Shown here: positions 1 to 6,990 of the stretch, piece by piece
How positions within the stretch are numbered: the stretch's first letter is position 1
How the letters are laid out: each line of letters begins with the position of its first letter
From: Actinacidiphila sp965342175
GTDB lineage: Bacteria; Actinomycetota; Actinomycetes; Streptomycetales; Streptomycetaceae
Assembly: GCF_965342175.1 (NCBI RefSeq)
Contig: NZ_CBDRBL010000030.1
Location: forward strand, 1-64,000
Reading direction: 5' to 3'
DNA length: 64,000 nucleotides
Notes under the pieces: generated by a model
What the model saw: the letters and a program-made list of their open reading frames with translations, nothing else
What the model was told of the DNA's origin: nothing
The model's database searches: none
Position numbers and translations under genes: made by a program

Positions 1-6
1 TCTTTG

Positions 7-753
7 TCAGTTCTTGGTGATCTGTTCGAGTTCAGCGAGGGCGGCCCGCTGGAGGGCGTCGAGCTCGGCGCAGCCGGCGACGGCGAGGTCGAGGAGGCTG
101 TTGAGTTCCTTGCGGTCGAAGGGCTGGCCTTCGGCGGTGCCCTGGACTTCGACGAAGCGGCCGTCGCCGGTGCAGACGACGTTCATGTCGGTCTCGGCGC
201 GGACGTCTTCCTCGTAGCAGAGGTCGAGCATGGGGACGCCGTCGATGATGCCGACGCTGACGGCTGCGACGGTGTCGCTGAGGGGCTGGGCCTTGGCGCG
301 GACGAGTTTGCGGCCGTGCATCCAGGCGACGGCGTCGGCGAGGGCGACGTAGGCGCCGGTGATGGCCGCGGTGCGGGTGCCGCCGTCGGCCTGGAGGACG
401 TCGCAGTCGAGGACGACGGTGTTCTCGCCGAGCGCCTTGTAGTCGATGACGGCGCGCAGGGAGCGGCCGATGAGGCGGGAGATCTCGTGCGTGCGGCCGC
501 CGATCTTGCCGCGGACGGACTCGCGGTCGCCGCGGGTGTTGGTGGAGCGGGGCAGCATGGCGTACTCGGCGGTGACCCAGCCTTCGCCGCTGCCCTTGCG
601 CCAGCGGGGGACGCCCTCGGTGACGGAGGCGGTGCAGAGGACCTTGGTGTCGCCGAAGGAGACCAGGACGGATCCTTCGGCGTGCTTGCTCCAGCCGCGC
701 TGGATGGTGACGGGGCGGAGCTCTTCGGGGGTGCGGCCGTCGATACGAGACAT
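7..753 (-). CDS. rph: Ribonuclease PH
   Basis: This 248-residue protein is a phosphorolytic 3'-5' exoribonuclease that trims the 3' ends of tRNA precursors in the cytoplasm. It begins MSRIDGRTPEELRP and carries the RNase PH signature QADGGTRTAAITGAY at about residues 121-135, followed by the EDVRAETDMNVV and EGQPFDRKELN blocks. The length is normal for the family and the protein is complete; its stop codon lies only 6 bases inside the window. The next gene downstream on this strand is outside the window. The identification rests on family motifs seen directly and is secure. Confidence 0.97.
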   Translation of the reverse strand: MSRIDGRTPEELRPVTIQRGWSKHAEGSVLVSFGDTKVLCTASVTEGVPRWRKGSGEGWVTAEYAMLPRSTNTRGDRESVRGKIGGRTHEISRLIGRSLRAVIDYKALGENTVVLDCDVLQADGGTRTAAITGAYVALADAVAWMHGRKLVRAKAQPLSDTVAAVSVGIIDGVPMLDLCYEEDVRAETDMNVVCTGDGRFVEVQGTAEGQPFDRKELNSLLDLAVAGCAELDALQRAALAELEQITKN

Positions 754-854
754 GCCGTCGAGCCTAGTCGCAGCGCGGCGCGGGGCCCGTGCCGGTCCTG
801 GAACGGGCCCCGTGCGGGTGAGGTCGGGGTGGTGGTCCGGCGGTCAGCGCCGGG

Positions 855-1088
855 TCACATCATGTCCTCGATGTCGGCGGCGATGGGGTCGGCGTCGGTG
901 CCGATGACGACCTGGATGGCGGTGCCCATCTTGACGACGCCATGGGCTCCGGCGGCCTTGAGCGCGGCCTCGTCGACGAGCGAGGCGTCCTTGACCTCGG
1001 TGCGGAGACGGGTGATGCAGCCCTCGACCTCTTCGATGTTGTCGAGCCCGCCGAGCCCGGCGACGATCTTCTCTGCCTTGCTGGCCAT
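855..1088 (-). CDS. nagF: PTS EIIB domain protein, GlcNAc-type (NagF-like)
   Basis: A 77-residue stand-alone EIIB protein of the glucose/N-acetylglucosamine phosphotransferase family. It takes phosphate from EIIA and gives it to the sugar entering through the EIIC permease. The phosphorylated cysteine is in the motif EGCITRLR (Cys24). It lies divergent from the EIIC gene at 1225, with a dre operator between them. Streptomyces splits EIIB and EIIC into separate genes, as here. The assignment to GlcNAc follows from the EIIC neighbours and the dre sites, not from this short sequence alone. Confidence 0.9.
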   Translation of the reverse strand: MASKAEKIVAGLGGLDNIEEVEGCITRLRTEVKDASLVDEAALKAAGAHGVVKMGTAIQVVIGTDADPIAADIEDMM

Positions 1089-1188
1089 CTGTACTCCTGG
1101 TTTGGTCGGCCGTTCGGTCCGATTTCACACGGTAATGCAGTGATGGAACGCCTTTGCGGGGATCCATGAGTGTCCCAGCCGCGCCGCA

Positions 1189-1204
1189 ACTGGTCTACAC
1201 CACA
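1189..1204 (+). promoter_or_regulatory. dre-type DasR operator upstream of the first EIIC gene
   Basis: The sequence ACTGGTCTACACCACA closely matches the DasR-responsive element consensus (ACTGGTCTACACCATT-like). It lies 20 bases before the start of the EIIC gene at 1225 and within the divergent region shared with the EIIB gene. DasR is the GntR-family repressor of aminosugar genes in Streptomyces and releases DNA on binding glucosamine-6-phosphate. The site suggests repression of both genes until GlcNAc is present. Confidence 0.8.
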
Positions 1205-1224
1205 CTACCGCCGGGAGGTGGCCC

Positions 1225-2553
1225 ATGGGTTCGGACGCCTCCGCGGCCGCCCCGCGTCCGAGCCGGACGCGGGGCTCCGCGCTCTTCCAGGGACTGCAGA
1301 AGATGGGGCGCAGTCTGCAGCTGCCGATCGCGGTGCTGCCGGCGGCGGGCATCTTGAACCGGCTCGGCCAGGACGACGTCTTCGGCCCCGAGGGGCTGGG
1401 CTGGAACGCGGTGGCGAACGTCTTCGACGGCGCCGGCGGCGCGCTGCTGGACGGTTCGCTGGGGCTGCCGCTGCTGTTCGCGGTCGGCGTCGCCATCGGC
1501 ATGGCGCGTAAGGCGGACGGCTCGACGGCGCTGGCGGCGGTGGCCGGCTACCTCGTCTACTACGGGGTGCTGCACCAGTTCCCGCAGGACTGCCCGAAGG
1601 GGACGGCCTTCCTGGCGACGAGCACCATCAGCGGGGCGTGCATCCCTCAGGGGACGCCCGCAGCCGCCATCCCGGCCGCGTACCAGAATCCGGGGGTGTT
1701 CGGCGGGATCGTCATCGGGCTGCTCACCGCGTTCTTCTGGCAGCGCTACCACCGCACGAAGCTGGTGGACTGGCTGGGCTTCTTCAACGGCCGCCGCCTG
1801 GTGCCGATCATCATGGCGTTCGTGGCGATCGCCTTCGCGGTGCTGTGCGTGTTCGTCTGGCCGCCGATCGGTGCGGGGCTCACCGCGTTCAGCCAGTGGC
1901 TCACGGACCTGGGCTCGTACGGGGCGGGGATCTTCGGTGTGGCGAACCGGGCGCTGCTGACGGTGGGGCTGCACCAGTTCCTCAATGTCTTCGTGTGGTT
2001 CCAGTTCGGCAGTTTCACCAAGCCGGACGGGACGGTGGTGCACGGGGACATCACCCGCTTCCTGCAGGGTGATCCGACGGCGGGGCAGTTCACCTCGGGG
2101 TTCTTCCCGATCATGATGTTCGCCCTCCCGGCCGCCGCGCTGGCGATCACGCACTGCGCCCGTCCGGCCCGCCGCAAGGAGGTGGGGGGCCTGATGCTGT
2201 CGGTGGCGCTGACCTCGTTCGTGACGGGCATCACGGAGCCGATCGAGTACTCGTTCCTCTTCGTGGCGCCGGCGCTGTACGCGATCCACACGGTGCTGAC
2301 CGGGGTGTCCATGGCGGTGACGTGGGCCTTGGGCGTGCACGACGGTTTCGCGTTCTCGGCGGGGCTGATCGACTACGTCATCAACTGGAACCTGGCGACG
2401 AAGCCGTGGTTGATCGTCCCGATCGGGCTGGTTCTCGCGGCGGTGTACTACGCGGTCTTCCGCTTCGCGATCACCAGGTTCGACCTGGCGACTCCGGGGC
2501 GCGAACCGGAGGAGGTCGCGGAGGGGATGGAGCGGGACAACGTCAAGGCGTAG
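1225..2553 (+). CDS. nagE1: PTS EIIC permease, GlcNAc-type, first copy (NagE1-like)
   Basis: A 442-residue integral membrane EIIC subunit that moves N-acetylglucosamine inward while it is phosphorylated by EIIB. It has many hydrophobic segments, the LPIAVLPAAG block near residue 33, the NRALLTVGLHQFLN block, and the family hallmark GITEPIEYSFLF near residue 335. The start ATG has a GGGAGG ribosome site. It lies just upstream of a second, closely similar EIIC (2674-3927), pointing to tandem duplication. In S. coelicolor the second copy (NagE2) is the main GlcNAc permease (recalled), so the exact substrate of this copy is less certain. Confidence 0.9.
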   Translation: MGSDASAAAPRPSRTRGSALFQGLQKMGRSLQLPIAVLPAAGILNRLGQDDVFGPEGLGWNAVANVFDGAGGALLDGSLGLPLLFAVGVAIGMARKADGSTALAAVAGYLVYYGVLHQFPQDCPKGTAFLATSTISGACIPQGTPAAAIPAAYQNPGVFGGIVIGLLTAFFWQRYHRTKLVDWLGFFNGRRLVPIIMAFVAIAFAVLCVFVWPPIGAGLTAFSQWLTDLGSYGAGIFGVANRALLTVGLHQFLNVFVWFQFGSFTKPDGTVVHGDITRFLQGDPTAGQFTSGFFPIMMFALPAAALAITHCARPARRKEVGGLMLSVALTSFVTGITEPIEYSFLFVAPALYAIHTVLTGVSMAVTWALGVHDGFAFSAGLIDYVINWNLATKPWLIVPIGLVLAAVYYAVFRFAITRFDLATPGREPEEVAEGMERDNVKA

Positions 2554-2575
2554 CAGGGGCGCCACGCTCTGGAGT

Positions 2576-2662
2576 GCGGTCTAGACCACACGCGAGGAGG
2601 CTTTCCCCGAACCTGCGGAGTACAGGTTAATACTGGTCTACACCACCAGGTGGTTCAGACCA
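2576..2662 (+). promoter_or_regulatory. Cluster of three dre-like operators before nagE2
   Basis: Three matches to the DasR element are packed between the two EIIC genes. GCGGTCTAGACCACA lies at about 2576-2590, ACTGGTCTACACCACC at 2632-2647, and TGGTTCAGACCA at 2651-2662. The last two nearly abut, and the third sits just before the ribosome site of nagE2. One strong dre is normal for these genes; several in a row suggests cooperative or looped repression by DasR. The sites are seen in the sequence; their occupancy is inferred. Confidence 0.7.
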
Positions 2663-2673
2663 GGAGGACCCCC

Positions 2674-3927
2674 ATGACAACCGCCACCGCATCGGCGGCG
2701 CCCGCAGCGAAGAAGCGGGGCTCCGGCCTTTTCCAGGGCCTGCAGAAGGTCGGCCGCAGCCTGCAGCTGCCGATCGCCGTTCTGCCGGCGGCGGGACTCA
2801 TGGTCCGTCTCGGCCAGGACGACGTCTTCGGCCCCAAGGGGCTGGGCTGGGACCACGTGGCTTCCGTCTTCGACAAGGCGGGTGGCGCGCTCACCGGCGC
2901 CCTGCCTCTGCTGTTCTGCGTCGGCGTCGCCATCGGCTTCGCCAAGAAGGCCGACGGCTCGACCGCCCTCGCGGCCGTCGTCGGCTTCCTCGTCTACAGC
3001 AAGGTGCTGGAGGCGTTCCCCGTCACGGAGGCCAAGGTCCAGGCCGGTGCGGACATCGCCGCGAAGTACAACGACCCCGGCGTCCTCGGCGGCATCATCA
3101 TGGGTCTGCTCGCCGCCGTCCTGTGGCAGCGGTACCACCGCACCAAACTGGTCGATTGGCTCGGATTCTTCAACGGCCGCCGCCTGGTGCCGATCATCAT
3201 GGCGTTCGTCGGCATCGTCGTAGGGGTCTTCTTCGGCCTGGTCTGGGAGCCCATCGGCAACGGCATCAGCCACTTCGGCGAGTGGATGACGAGTCTCGGG
3301 GCGGCCGGCGCCGGCCTGTTCGGGCTGGTCAACCGCGCGCTGATCCCGATCGGCATGCACCAGTTCGTCAACACGGTGGCCTGGTTCCAGCTGGGCGACT
3401 TCACCGACGCCGCCGGCAAGGTCGCGCACGGCGACTACGGCCGGTTCCTCGCGGGCGACCCCAGCGCAGGCATGTACATGTCCGGCTTCTTTCCGGTCAT
3501 GATGTTCGCGCTCCCGGCGGCAGCCCTAGCGATCGCGCATTCCGCCCGCCCCGAGCGCCGCAAGGCCGTGCTGGGCATGATGACCTCGCTCGCGCTGACC
3601 TCGTTCGTCACGGGCGTCACCGAGCCGATCGAGTTCTCGTTCATGTTCGTCGCCCCGCTGCTGTACGTGGTGCACGCCGTCCTGACCGCCGTCTCCCTGG
3701 CCGTCACCTGGGCGCTGGGCGTGCACGCGGGCTTCAACTTCTCCGCCGGTCTGATCGACTACGCCCTCTACTGGAAGCTCGACACGAAACCCTGGCTGAT
3801 CATCCCCATCGGCCTGGTGTTCGCGGTGATCTATTACGTGGTCTTCCGCTTCGCGATCACCAAGTTCAACCTCCCCACCCCAGGCCGCGAGCCGGAGGAC
3901 GAGCTCGAGGACGCCGCCAAGGCGTAG
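2674..3927 (+). CDS. nagE2: PTS EIIC permease for N-acetylglucosamine (NagE2-like)
   Basis: A 417-residue EIIC membrane permease for N-acetylglucosamine, closely similar to the upstream copy through LPIAVLPAAG, LVDWLGFFNGRRLVPIIMAF and GVTEPIEFSFMF. The ATG at 2674 is chosen because AGGAGG stands 6 bases before it; an earlier in-frame GTG at 2650 lies inside the operator region. The operator cluster directly upstream indicates DasR control. GlcNAc sensing through this system links chitin breakdown to development in Streptomyces (known biology). A strong hairpin terminator follows the gene. Confidence 0.95.
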   Translation: MTTATASAAPAAKKRGSGLFQGLQKVGRSLQLPIAVLPAAGLMVRLGQDDVFGPKGLGWDHVASVFDKAGGALTGALPLLFCVGVAIGFAKKADGSTALAAVVGFLVYSKVLEAFPVTEAKVQAGADIAAKYNDPGVLGGIIMGLLAAVLWQRYHRTKLVDWLGFFNGRRLVPIIMAFVGIVVGVFFGLVWEPIGNGISHFGEWMTSLGAAGAGLFGLVNRALIPIGMHQFVNTVAWFQLGDFTDAAGKVAHGDYGRFLAGDPSAGMYMSGFFPVMMFALPAAALAIAHSARPERRKAVLGMMTSLALTSFVTGVTEPIEFSFMFVAPLLYVVHAVLTAVSLAVTWALGVHAGFNFSAGLIDYALYWKLDTKPWLIIPIGLVFAVIYYVVFRFAITKFNLPTPGREPEDELEDAAKA

Positions 3928-3946
3928 CGCCCGGCACCGCTCAGGC

Positions 3947-3986
3947 CGAAGCCCCTGGAACCGCAGCTGCGGTTCCGGGGGCTTCG
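3947..3986 (+). terminator. Hairpin terminator after nagE2
   Basis: A long inverted repeat with arms CGAAGCCCC-GGAACCGCAG and its complement forms a stem of about 18 pairs with one internal mismatch. It lies between the convergent ends of nagE2 and the metallo-hydrolase at 4007, so it can stop transcription from both sides. Confidence 0.85.
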
Positions 3987-4006
3987 TGCCGTTCGGACAG
4001 GACCGG

Positions 4007-4759
4007 TCAGATCTCGTAGACCGCGCCGGCCTTCGCCACCTCGACGGGGCCGTCGTAGACCTCGCGGGCGTGCTCGAGGTTGATCTGCGGGTCGGTCCAC
4101 GGCGGGATGTGGGTGAGCACCAAACGCCTGGCACCCGCGCGCTCGGCGTACTGGCCGGCCTGACGGCCGTTGAGGTGCAGGTCGGGGATGTCCTCCTTGC
4201 CGTGGGTGAAGGAGGACTCGCACAGGAACAGGTCGGTGCCCTCGGTGAGGGTGCGCAGCGCGTCGCACGGACCGGTATCACCCGAATAGGTGAGGGAGCG
4301 ACCGGCGTGCTCGACACGGAAGCCGTACGCCTCGACGGGGTGGCTGACGACGTCGGCCGTGACGCTGAAGGGGCCGATGCGGAAGGTGCCGGGTTCGAGG
4401 GTGCGGAAGTCGAAGACCTCGCTCATGCACTTCTCGTCGGGCACGTCCCCGTACGCGCCGGCCAGCCGCCGCTCGGTGCCCGCCGGGCCGTAGACGGGGA
4501 TGGCGTGGGCGGGGCCGCCCTCGTGGCGGTAGTAGCGCGCGACGAAGTACCCGCACATGTCGATGCAGTGGTCGGCGTGCAGATGGCTCAGGAGGATGGC
4601 GTCGAGGTCGTAGAGACCGCAGTGGCGCTGCAGCTCGCCGAGGGCGCCGTTGCCCATGTCGAGGAGCAGCCGGAAGCCGTCGGCCTCGATGAGGTAGCTC
4701 GAGCAGGCCGATTCCGCGGACGGGAACGAACCCGAGCAGCCGACGACGGTGAGCTTCAT
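4007..4759 (-). CDS. MBL-fold metallo-hydrolase (RNase Z-like family)
   Basis: A 250-residue metallo-beta-lactamase-fold hydrolase. It opens with MKLTVVGCSGSFPSAES and has the zinc-binding motif SHLHADHC near residue 79, a second metal aspartate in TYSGDTGPCDAL, and a late HIPPWTD histidine. This layout is typical of the small RNase Z/phosphodiesterase-like branch found next to cysM in Streptomyces. An earlier in-frame start exists upstream, but the conserved protein begins at the chosen ATG. The substrate is unknown; it could act on RNA ends, cyclic phosphodiesters or a small molecule. Confidence 0.85.
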   Translation of the reverse strand: MKLTVVGCSGSFPSAESACSSYLIEADGFRLLLDMGNGALGELQRHCGLYDLDAILLSHLHADHCIDMCGYFVARYYRHEGGPAHAIPVYGPAGTERRLAGAYGDVPDEKCMSEVFDFRTLEPGTFRIGPFSVTADVVSHPVEAYGFRVEHAGRSLTYSGDTGPCDALRTLTEGTDLFLCESSFTHGKEDIPDLHLNGRQAGQYAERAGARRLVLTHIPPWTDPQINLEHAREVYDGPVEVAKAGAVYEI

Positions 4760-4990
4760 GTGCAGAAACCTCCGTGGATCGTTCCGGGGGTCTTGCGTTG
4801 GCGCGCCACGACGCCCCCCCGCTCCGCAGGGGGAGGGGGGAGGGGCGGGAGCGACCCGCCGTGTGTTCTTGAGCGTAAGGCGCACGGCGGGCGCGTGCTC
4901 CTTCGCGGAGCCCTGTTGTGGGCGGAATCACCAGTACGGCGCCCCCCGTCGCCGGGTGTCCGGCGGGCGGGGGCGCCGTGGGAGGGCGGC

Positions 4991-5941
4991 TCAGGCCCAG
5001 AGCTGGCCGTGCAGGGCTGCGACCGCTTCCTCGGTGGACGCGGCGGTGTAGATGCCGGTCGACAGGTACTTCCAGCCCCCGTCGGCGACGACGAACACGA
5101 TGTCGGCGCGTTCTCCGGCGCGTTCGGCCTTGCGGGCCACGCCGAGGGCGGCGTGCAGGGCGGCTCCGGTGGAGACGCCGGCGAAGATGCCCTCCTGCTG
5201 GAGCAGTTCGCGGGTGCGGCGGACGGCGTCCTCGGAGCCGACGGAGAAGCGGGTGGTGAGGACGGACTCGTCGTACAGCTCGGGGATGAAGCCCTCGTCG
5301 AGGTTGCGCAGTCCGTAGACGAGGTCGTCGTAGCGGGGCTCGGCGGCGACGATCTGCACGCCGGGGACCTTTTCGCGCAGGTAGCGGCCGACGCCCATGA
5401 GGGTGCCGGTGGTGCCGAGACCGGCGACGAAGTGGGTGACGGAGGGGAGGTCGGCGAGGATCTCGGGACCGGTGCCTGAGTAGTGGGCGCCGGCGTTGTC
5501 GGGGTTGCCGTACTGGTAGAGCATCACCCAGTCGGGGTGCTGCTCCGCCAGTTCCTTGGCGACGCGGACGGCGGTGTTGGAGCCGCCGGCGGCCGGGGAG
5601 GGGATGATCTCGGCGCCCCACATCGTCAGCAGCTCGCGCCGTTCGGACGAGGTGTTCTCCGGCATGACGCAGACCATGCGGTAGCCCTTGAGCCGGGCGG
5701 CCATGGCGAGCGAGATGCCGGTGTTGCCGGAGGTGGGTTCGAGGATCGTGCAGCCGGGGGTGAGGCGTCCGGCGCGTTCGGCCTGCTCGATCATGTGCAG
5801 GGCCGGGCGGTCCTTGACGGAGCCGGTGGGGTTGCGGTCCTCCAGCTTGGCCCAGACGGAGACCTCGGCGGAGGGGAACAGGCGCGGCAGCCGTACCAGC
5901 GGGGTGTTGCCGACGGCTGCCAGCGGGCTGTCGTACCGCAT
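4991..5941 (-). CDS. cysM: O-phosphoserine sulfhydrylase / cysteine synthase CysM
   Basis: A 316-residue PLP-dependent enzyme that makes cysteine. The PLP lysine is in NPTGSVKDRPALHM (Lys43) and the substrate loop is TSGNTGISLA. It lies directly after cysO, its start overlapping the cysO stop by one base, and in the same region as a JAMM protease (mec). This is the set of the Mycobacterium tuberculosis CysO-CysM-Mec pathway, in which CysO thiocarboxylate supplies sulfur and O-phosphoserine is the acceptor. By that analogy this is the CysO-dependent CysM and not a generic CysK. Confidence 0.94.
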   Translation of the reverse strand: MRYDSPLAAVGNTPLVRLPRLFPSAEVSVWAKLEDRNPTGSVKDRPALHMIEQAERAGRLTPGCTILEPTSGNTGISLAMAARLKGYRMVCVMPENTSSERRELLTMWGAEIIPSPAAGGSNTAVRVAKELAEQHPDWVMLYQYGNPDNAGAHYSGTGPEILADLPSVTHFVAGLGTTGTLMGVGRYLREKVPGVQIVAAEPRYDDLVYGLRNLDEGFIPELYDESVLTTRFSVGSEDAVRRTRELLQQEGIFAGVSTGAALHAALGVARKAERAGERADIVFVVADGGWKYLSTGIYTAASTEEAVAALHGQLWA

Positions 5942-6246
5942 CAGCGCGCGCCGCCGAGGTGGGCGCTCGGACCGCTGCCGCCGGCGACGGCGGGGAGGAT
6001 CGTCACGCTGTCGCCGTCGGTGAGCTTGGTGGTGATGCCGTCAAGGAAGCGCACGTCCTCGTCGTTGAGGTAGACGTTCACGAAGCGCCGCAGCTCGCCG
6101 CCGTCGACGATGCGCTCGCGGATGCCGGCATGGCGGGTGTCGAGGTCGGCGAGGAGTTCGTCGAGGGTGCTGCCACTGCCTTCGACGGCCTTGGCGCCGC
6201 CGGTGTAGGTGCGGAGGATGGTCGGGATGCGGACCTCGATGGCCAT
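5941..6246 (-). CDS. cysO: Sulfur-carrier protein CysO (MoaD/ThiS family) with C-terminal extension
   Basis: A 101-residue ubiquitin-fold sulfur carrier. It starts MAIEVRIPTILRTYTGG; a longer reading frame exists upstream but is not conserved-looking and has no clear ribosome site. The functional tail should end in diglycine, the site that becomes a thiocarboxylate. Here the motif LPAVAGG ends at residue 90 and is followed by 11 more residues (SGPSAHLGGAR). The extension must be removed before the carrier can be activated, a plausible job for the JAMM protease encoded at 6480. Translationally coupled to cysM. Confidence 0.92.
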   Translation of the reverse strand: MAIEVRIPTILRTYTGGAKAVEGSGSTLDELLADLDTRHAGIRERIVDGGELRRFVNVYLNDEDVRFLDGITTKLTDGDSVTILPAVAGGSGPSAHLGGAR

Positions 6247-6308
6247 GCGTCGGCTCCAAGGGTGCGTGAATACGGCGGGAAGGCGGGGGTGGCGCGCGGT
6301 GACGGCGC

Positions 6309-6413
6309 TCAGGCGCACGGACATGCCGCGCTGGCGAGGCGGCACAGGTCGACGTGCAGCCGCGCCACGAGCAGCGTGCCCGGCGCCTTGTCGCTCACGT
6401 CGAGGGAAACCAT
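6309..6413 (-). CDS. 34-residue cysteine-containing leader peptide before cysO-cysM
   Basis: A short gene that begins MVSLDVSDKAPGTLL and continues ARLHVDLCRLASAACPC before stopping, with three cysteines near its end. The HVDLCRLASA core is the type called 'putative leader peptide' ahead of sulfur genes in actinobacteria. Mycobacteria have Cys-rich leader peptides that control downstream genes by ribosome stalling when cysteine is low (known). A -10 box TACGAT stands exactly six bases before the ATG, so the transcript is probably leaderless. The stop lies 62 bases before cysO. Role inferred: cysteine-responsive attenuation of cysO-cysM. Confidence 0.85.
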   Translation of the reverse strand: MVSLDVSDKAPGTLLVARLHVDLCRLASAACPCA

Positions 6414-6425
6414 GGGGTCATCGTA
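6414..6425 (-). promoter_or_regulatory. Leaderless-type promoter of the cysteine leader peptide
   Basis: On the minus strand TACGAT is followed by GACCCC and then the ATG of the leader peptide. The distance fits a transcription start on the A of the ATG. I see no good -35 box. The promoter lies between mec and cysO and so would separate cysO-cysM expression from mec. Confidence 0.55.
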
Positions 6426-6479
6426 TCGATTCCCCCCGGGCCCGGGAGATGGGCGTCCCAGGATCCGGGACGCGCTGTC

Positions 6480-6905
6480 TCAGGCGTACGAGTCGACGAC
6501 CTCGACGGGCTCTTCGGCGACATCGCCGTCCACGATGCGAAACGAGCGGAACTGGAAAGGGCCCGCGTCGTCGGTGTCGGCGGTGGAGACCAGCACGTAG
6601 TGGGCGCCGGGCTCGTTGGCGTAGGAGATGTCGGTGCGCGAGGGATAGGCCTCGGTGGCGGTGTGGGAGTGGTAGATGACCACCGGTTCCTCGTCGCGGT
6701 CGTCGAGTTCGCGGTAGAGCCCCAGCAGGTCGATGGAGTCGAACTCGTAGAAGGTGGGCGAGCGGGCCGCGTTGAGCATCGGGATGTGCCGCTCGGGCCG
6801 GTCGCTGCCGGCCGGGCCGGCGATCACGCCGCAGGCCTCGTCCGGGTGGTCGGCGCGCGCGTGGGCGACGAGTGCGTCGTACAGGGCGCGGGTGATGGTC
6901 AGCAT
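6480..6905 (-). CDS. mec: JAMM/M67 metallopeptidase, CysO-cysteine peptidase Mec
   Basis: A 141-residue zinc peptidase of the JAB1/MPN+ family. The catalytic set is intact: Glu23 in the DEACG block, and His79, His81, Ser89 and Asp92 in HSHTATEAYPSRTD, which fits HxH-x7-S-x2-D exactly. In M. tuberculosis Mec releases cysteine from the CysO-cysteine adduct (known). Here it may also trim the tail that follows the CysO diglycine (inferred). It precedes the leader peptide and cysO on the same strand. Confidence 0.93.
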   Translation of the reverse strand: MLTITRALYDALVAHARADHPDEACGVIAGPAGSDRPERHIPMLNAARSPTFYEFDSIDLLGLYRELDDRDEEPVVIYHSHTATEAYPSRTDISYANEPGAHYVLVSTADTDDAGPFQFRSFRIVDGDVAEEPVEVVDSYA

Positions 6906-6990
6906 GGTCGCCAGGATAGGTAAGGGGGTGGCCGTGCGGCACCCGCCCCCCGGAGGGGTCGGCTGCCGCGCCCTGCGGGGACCGGAGGGT

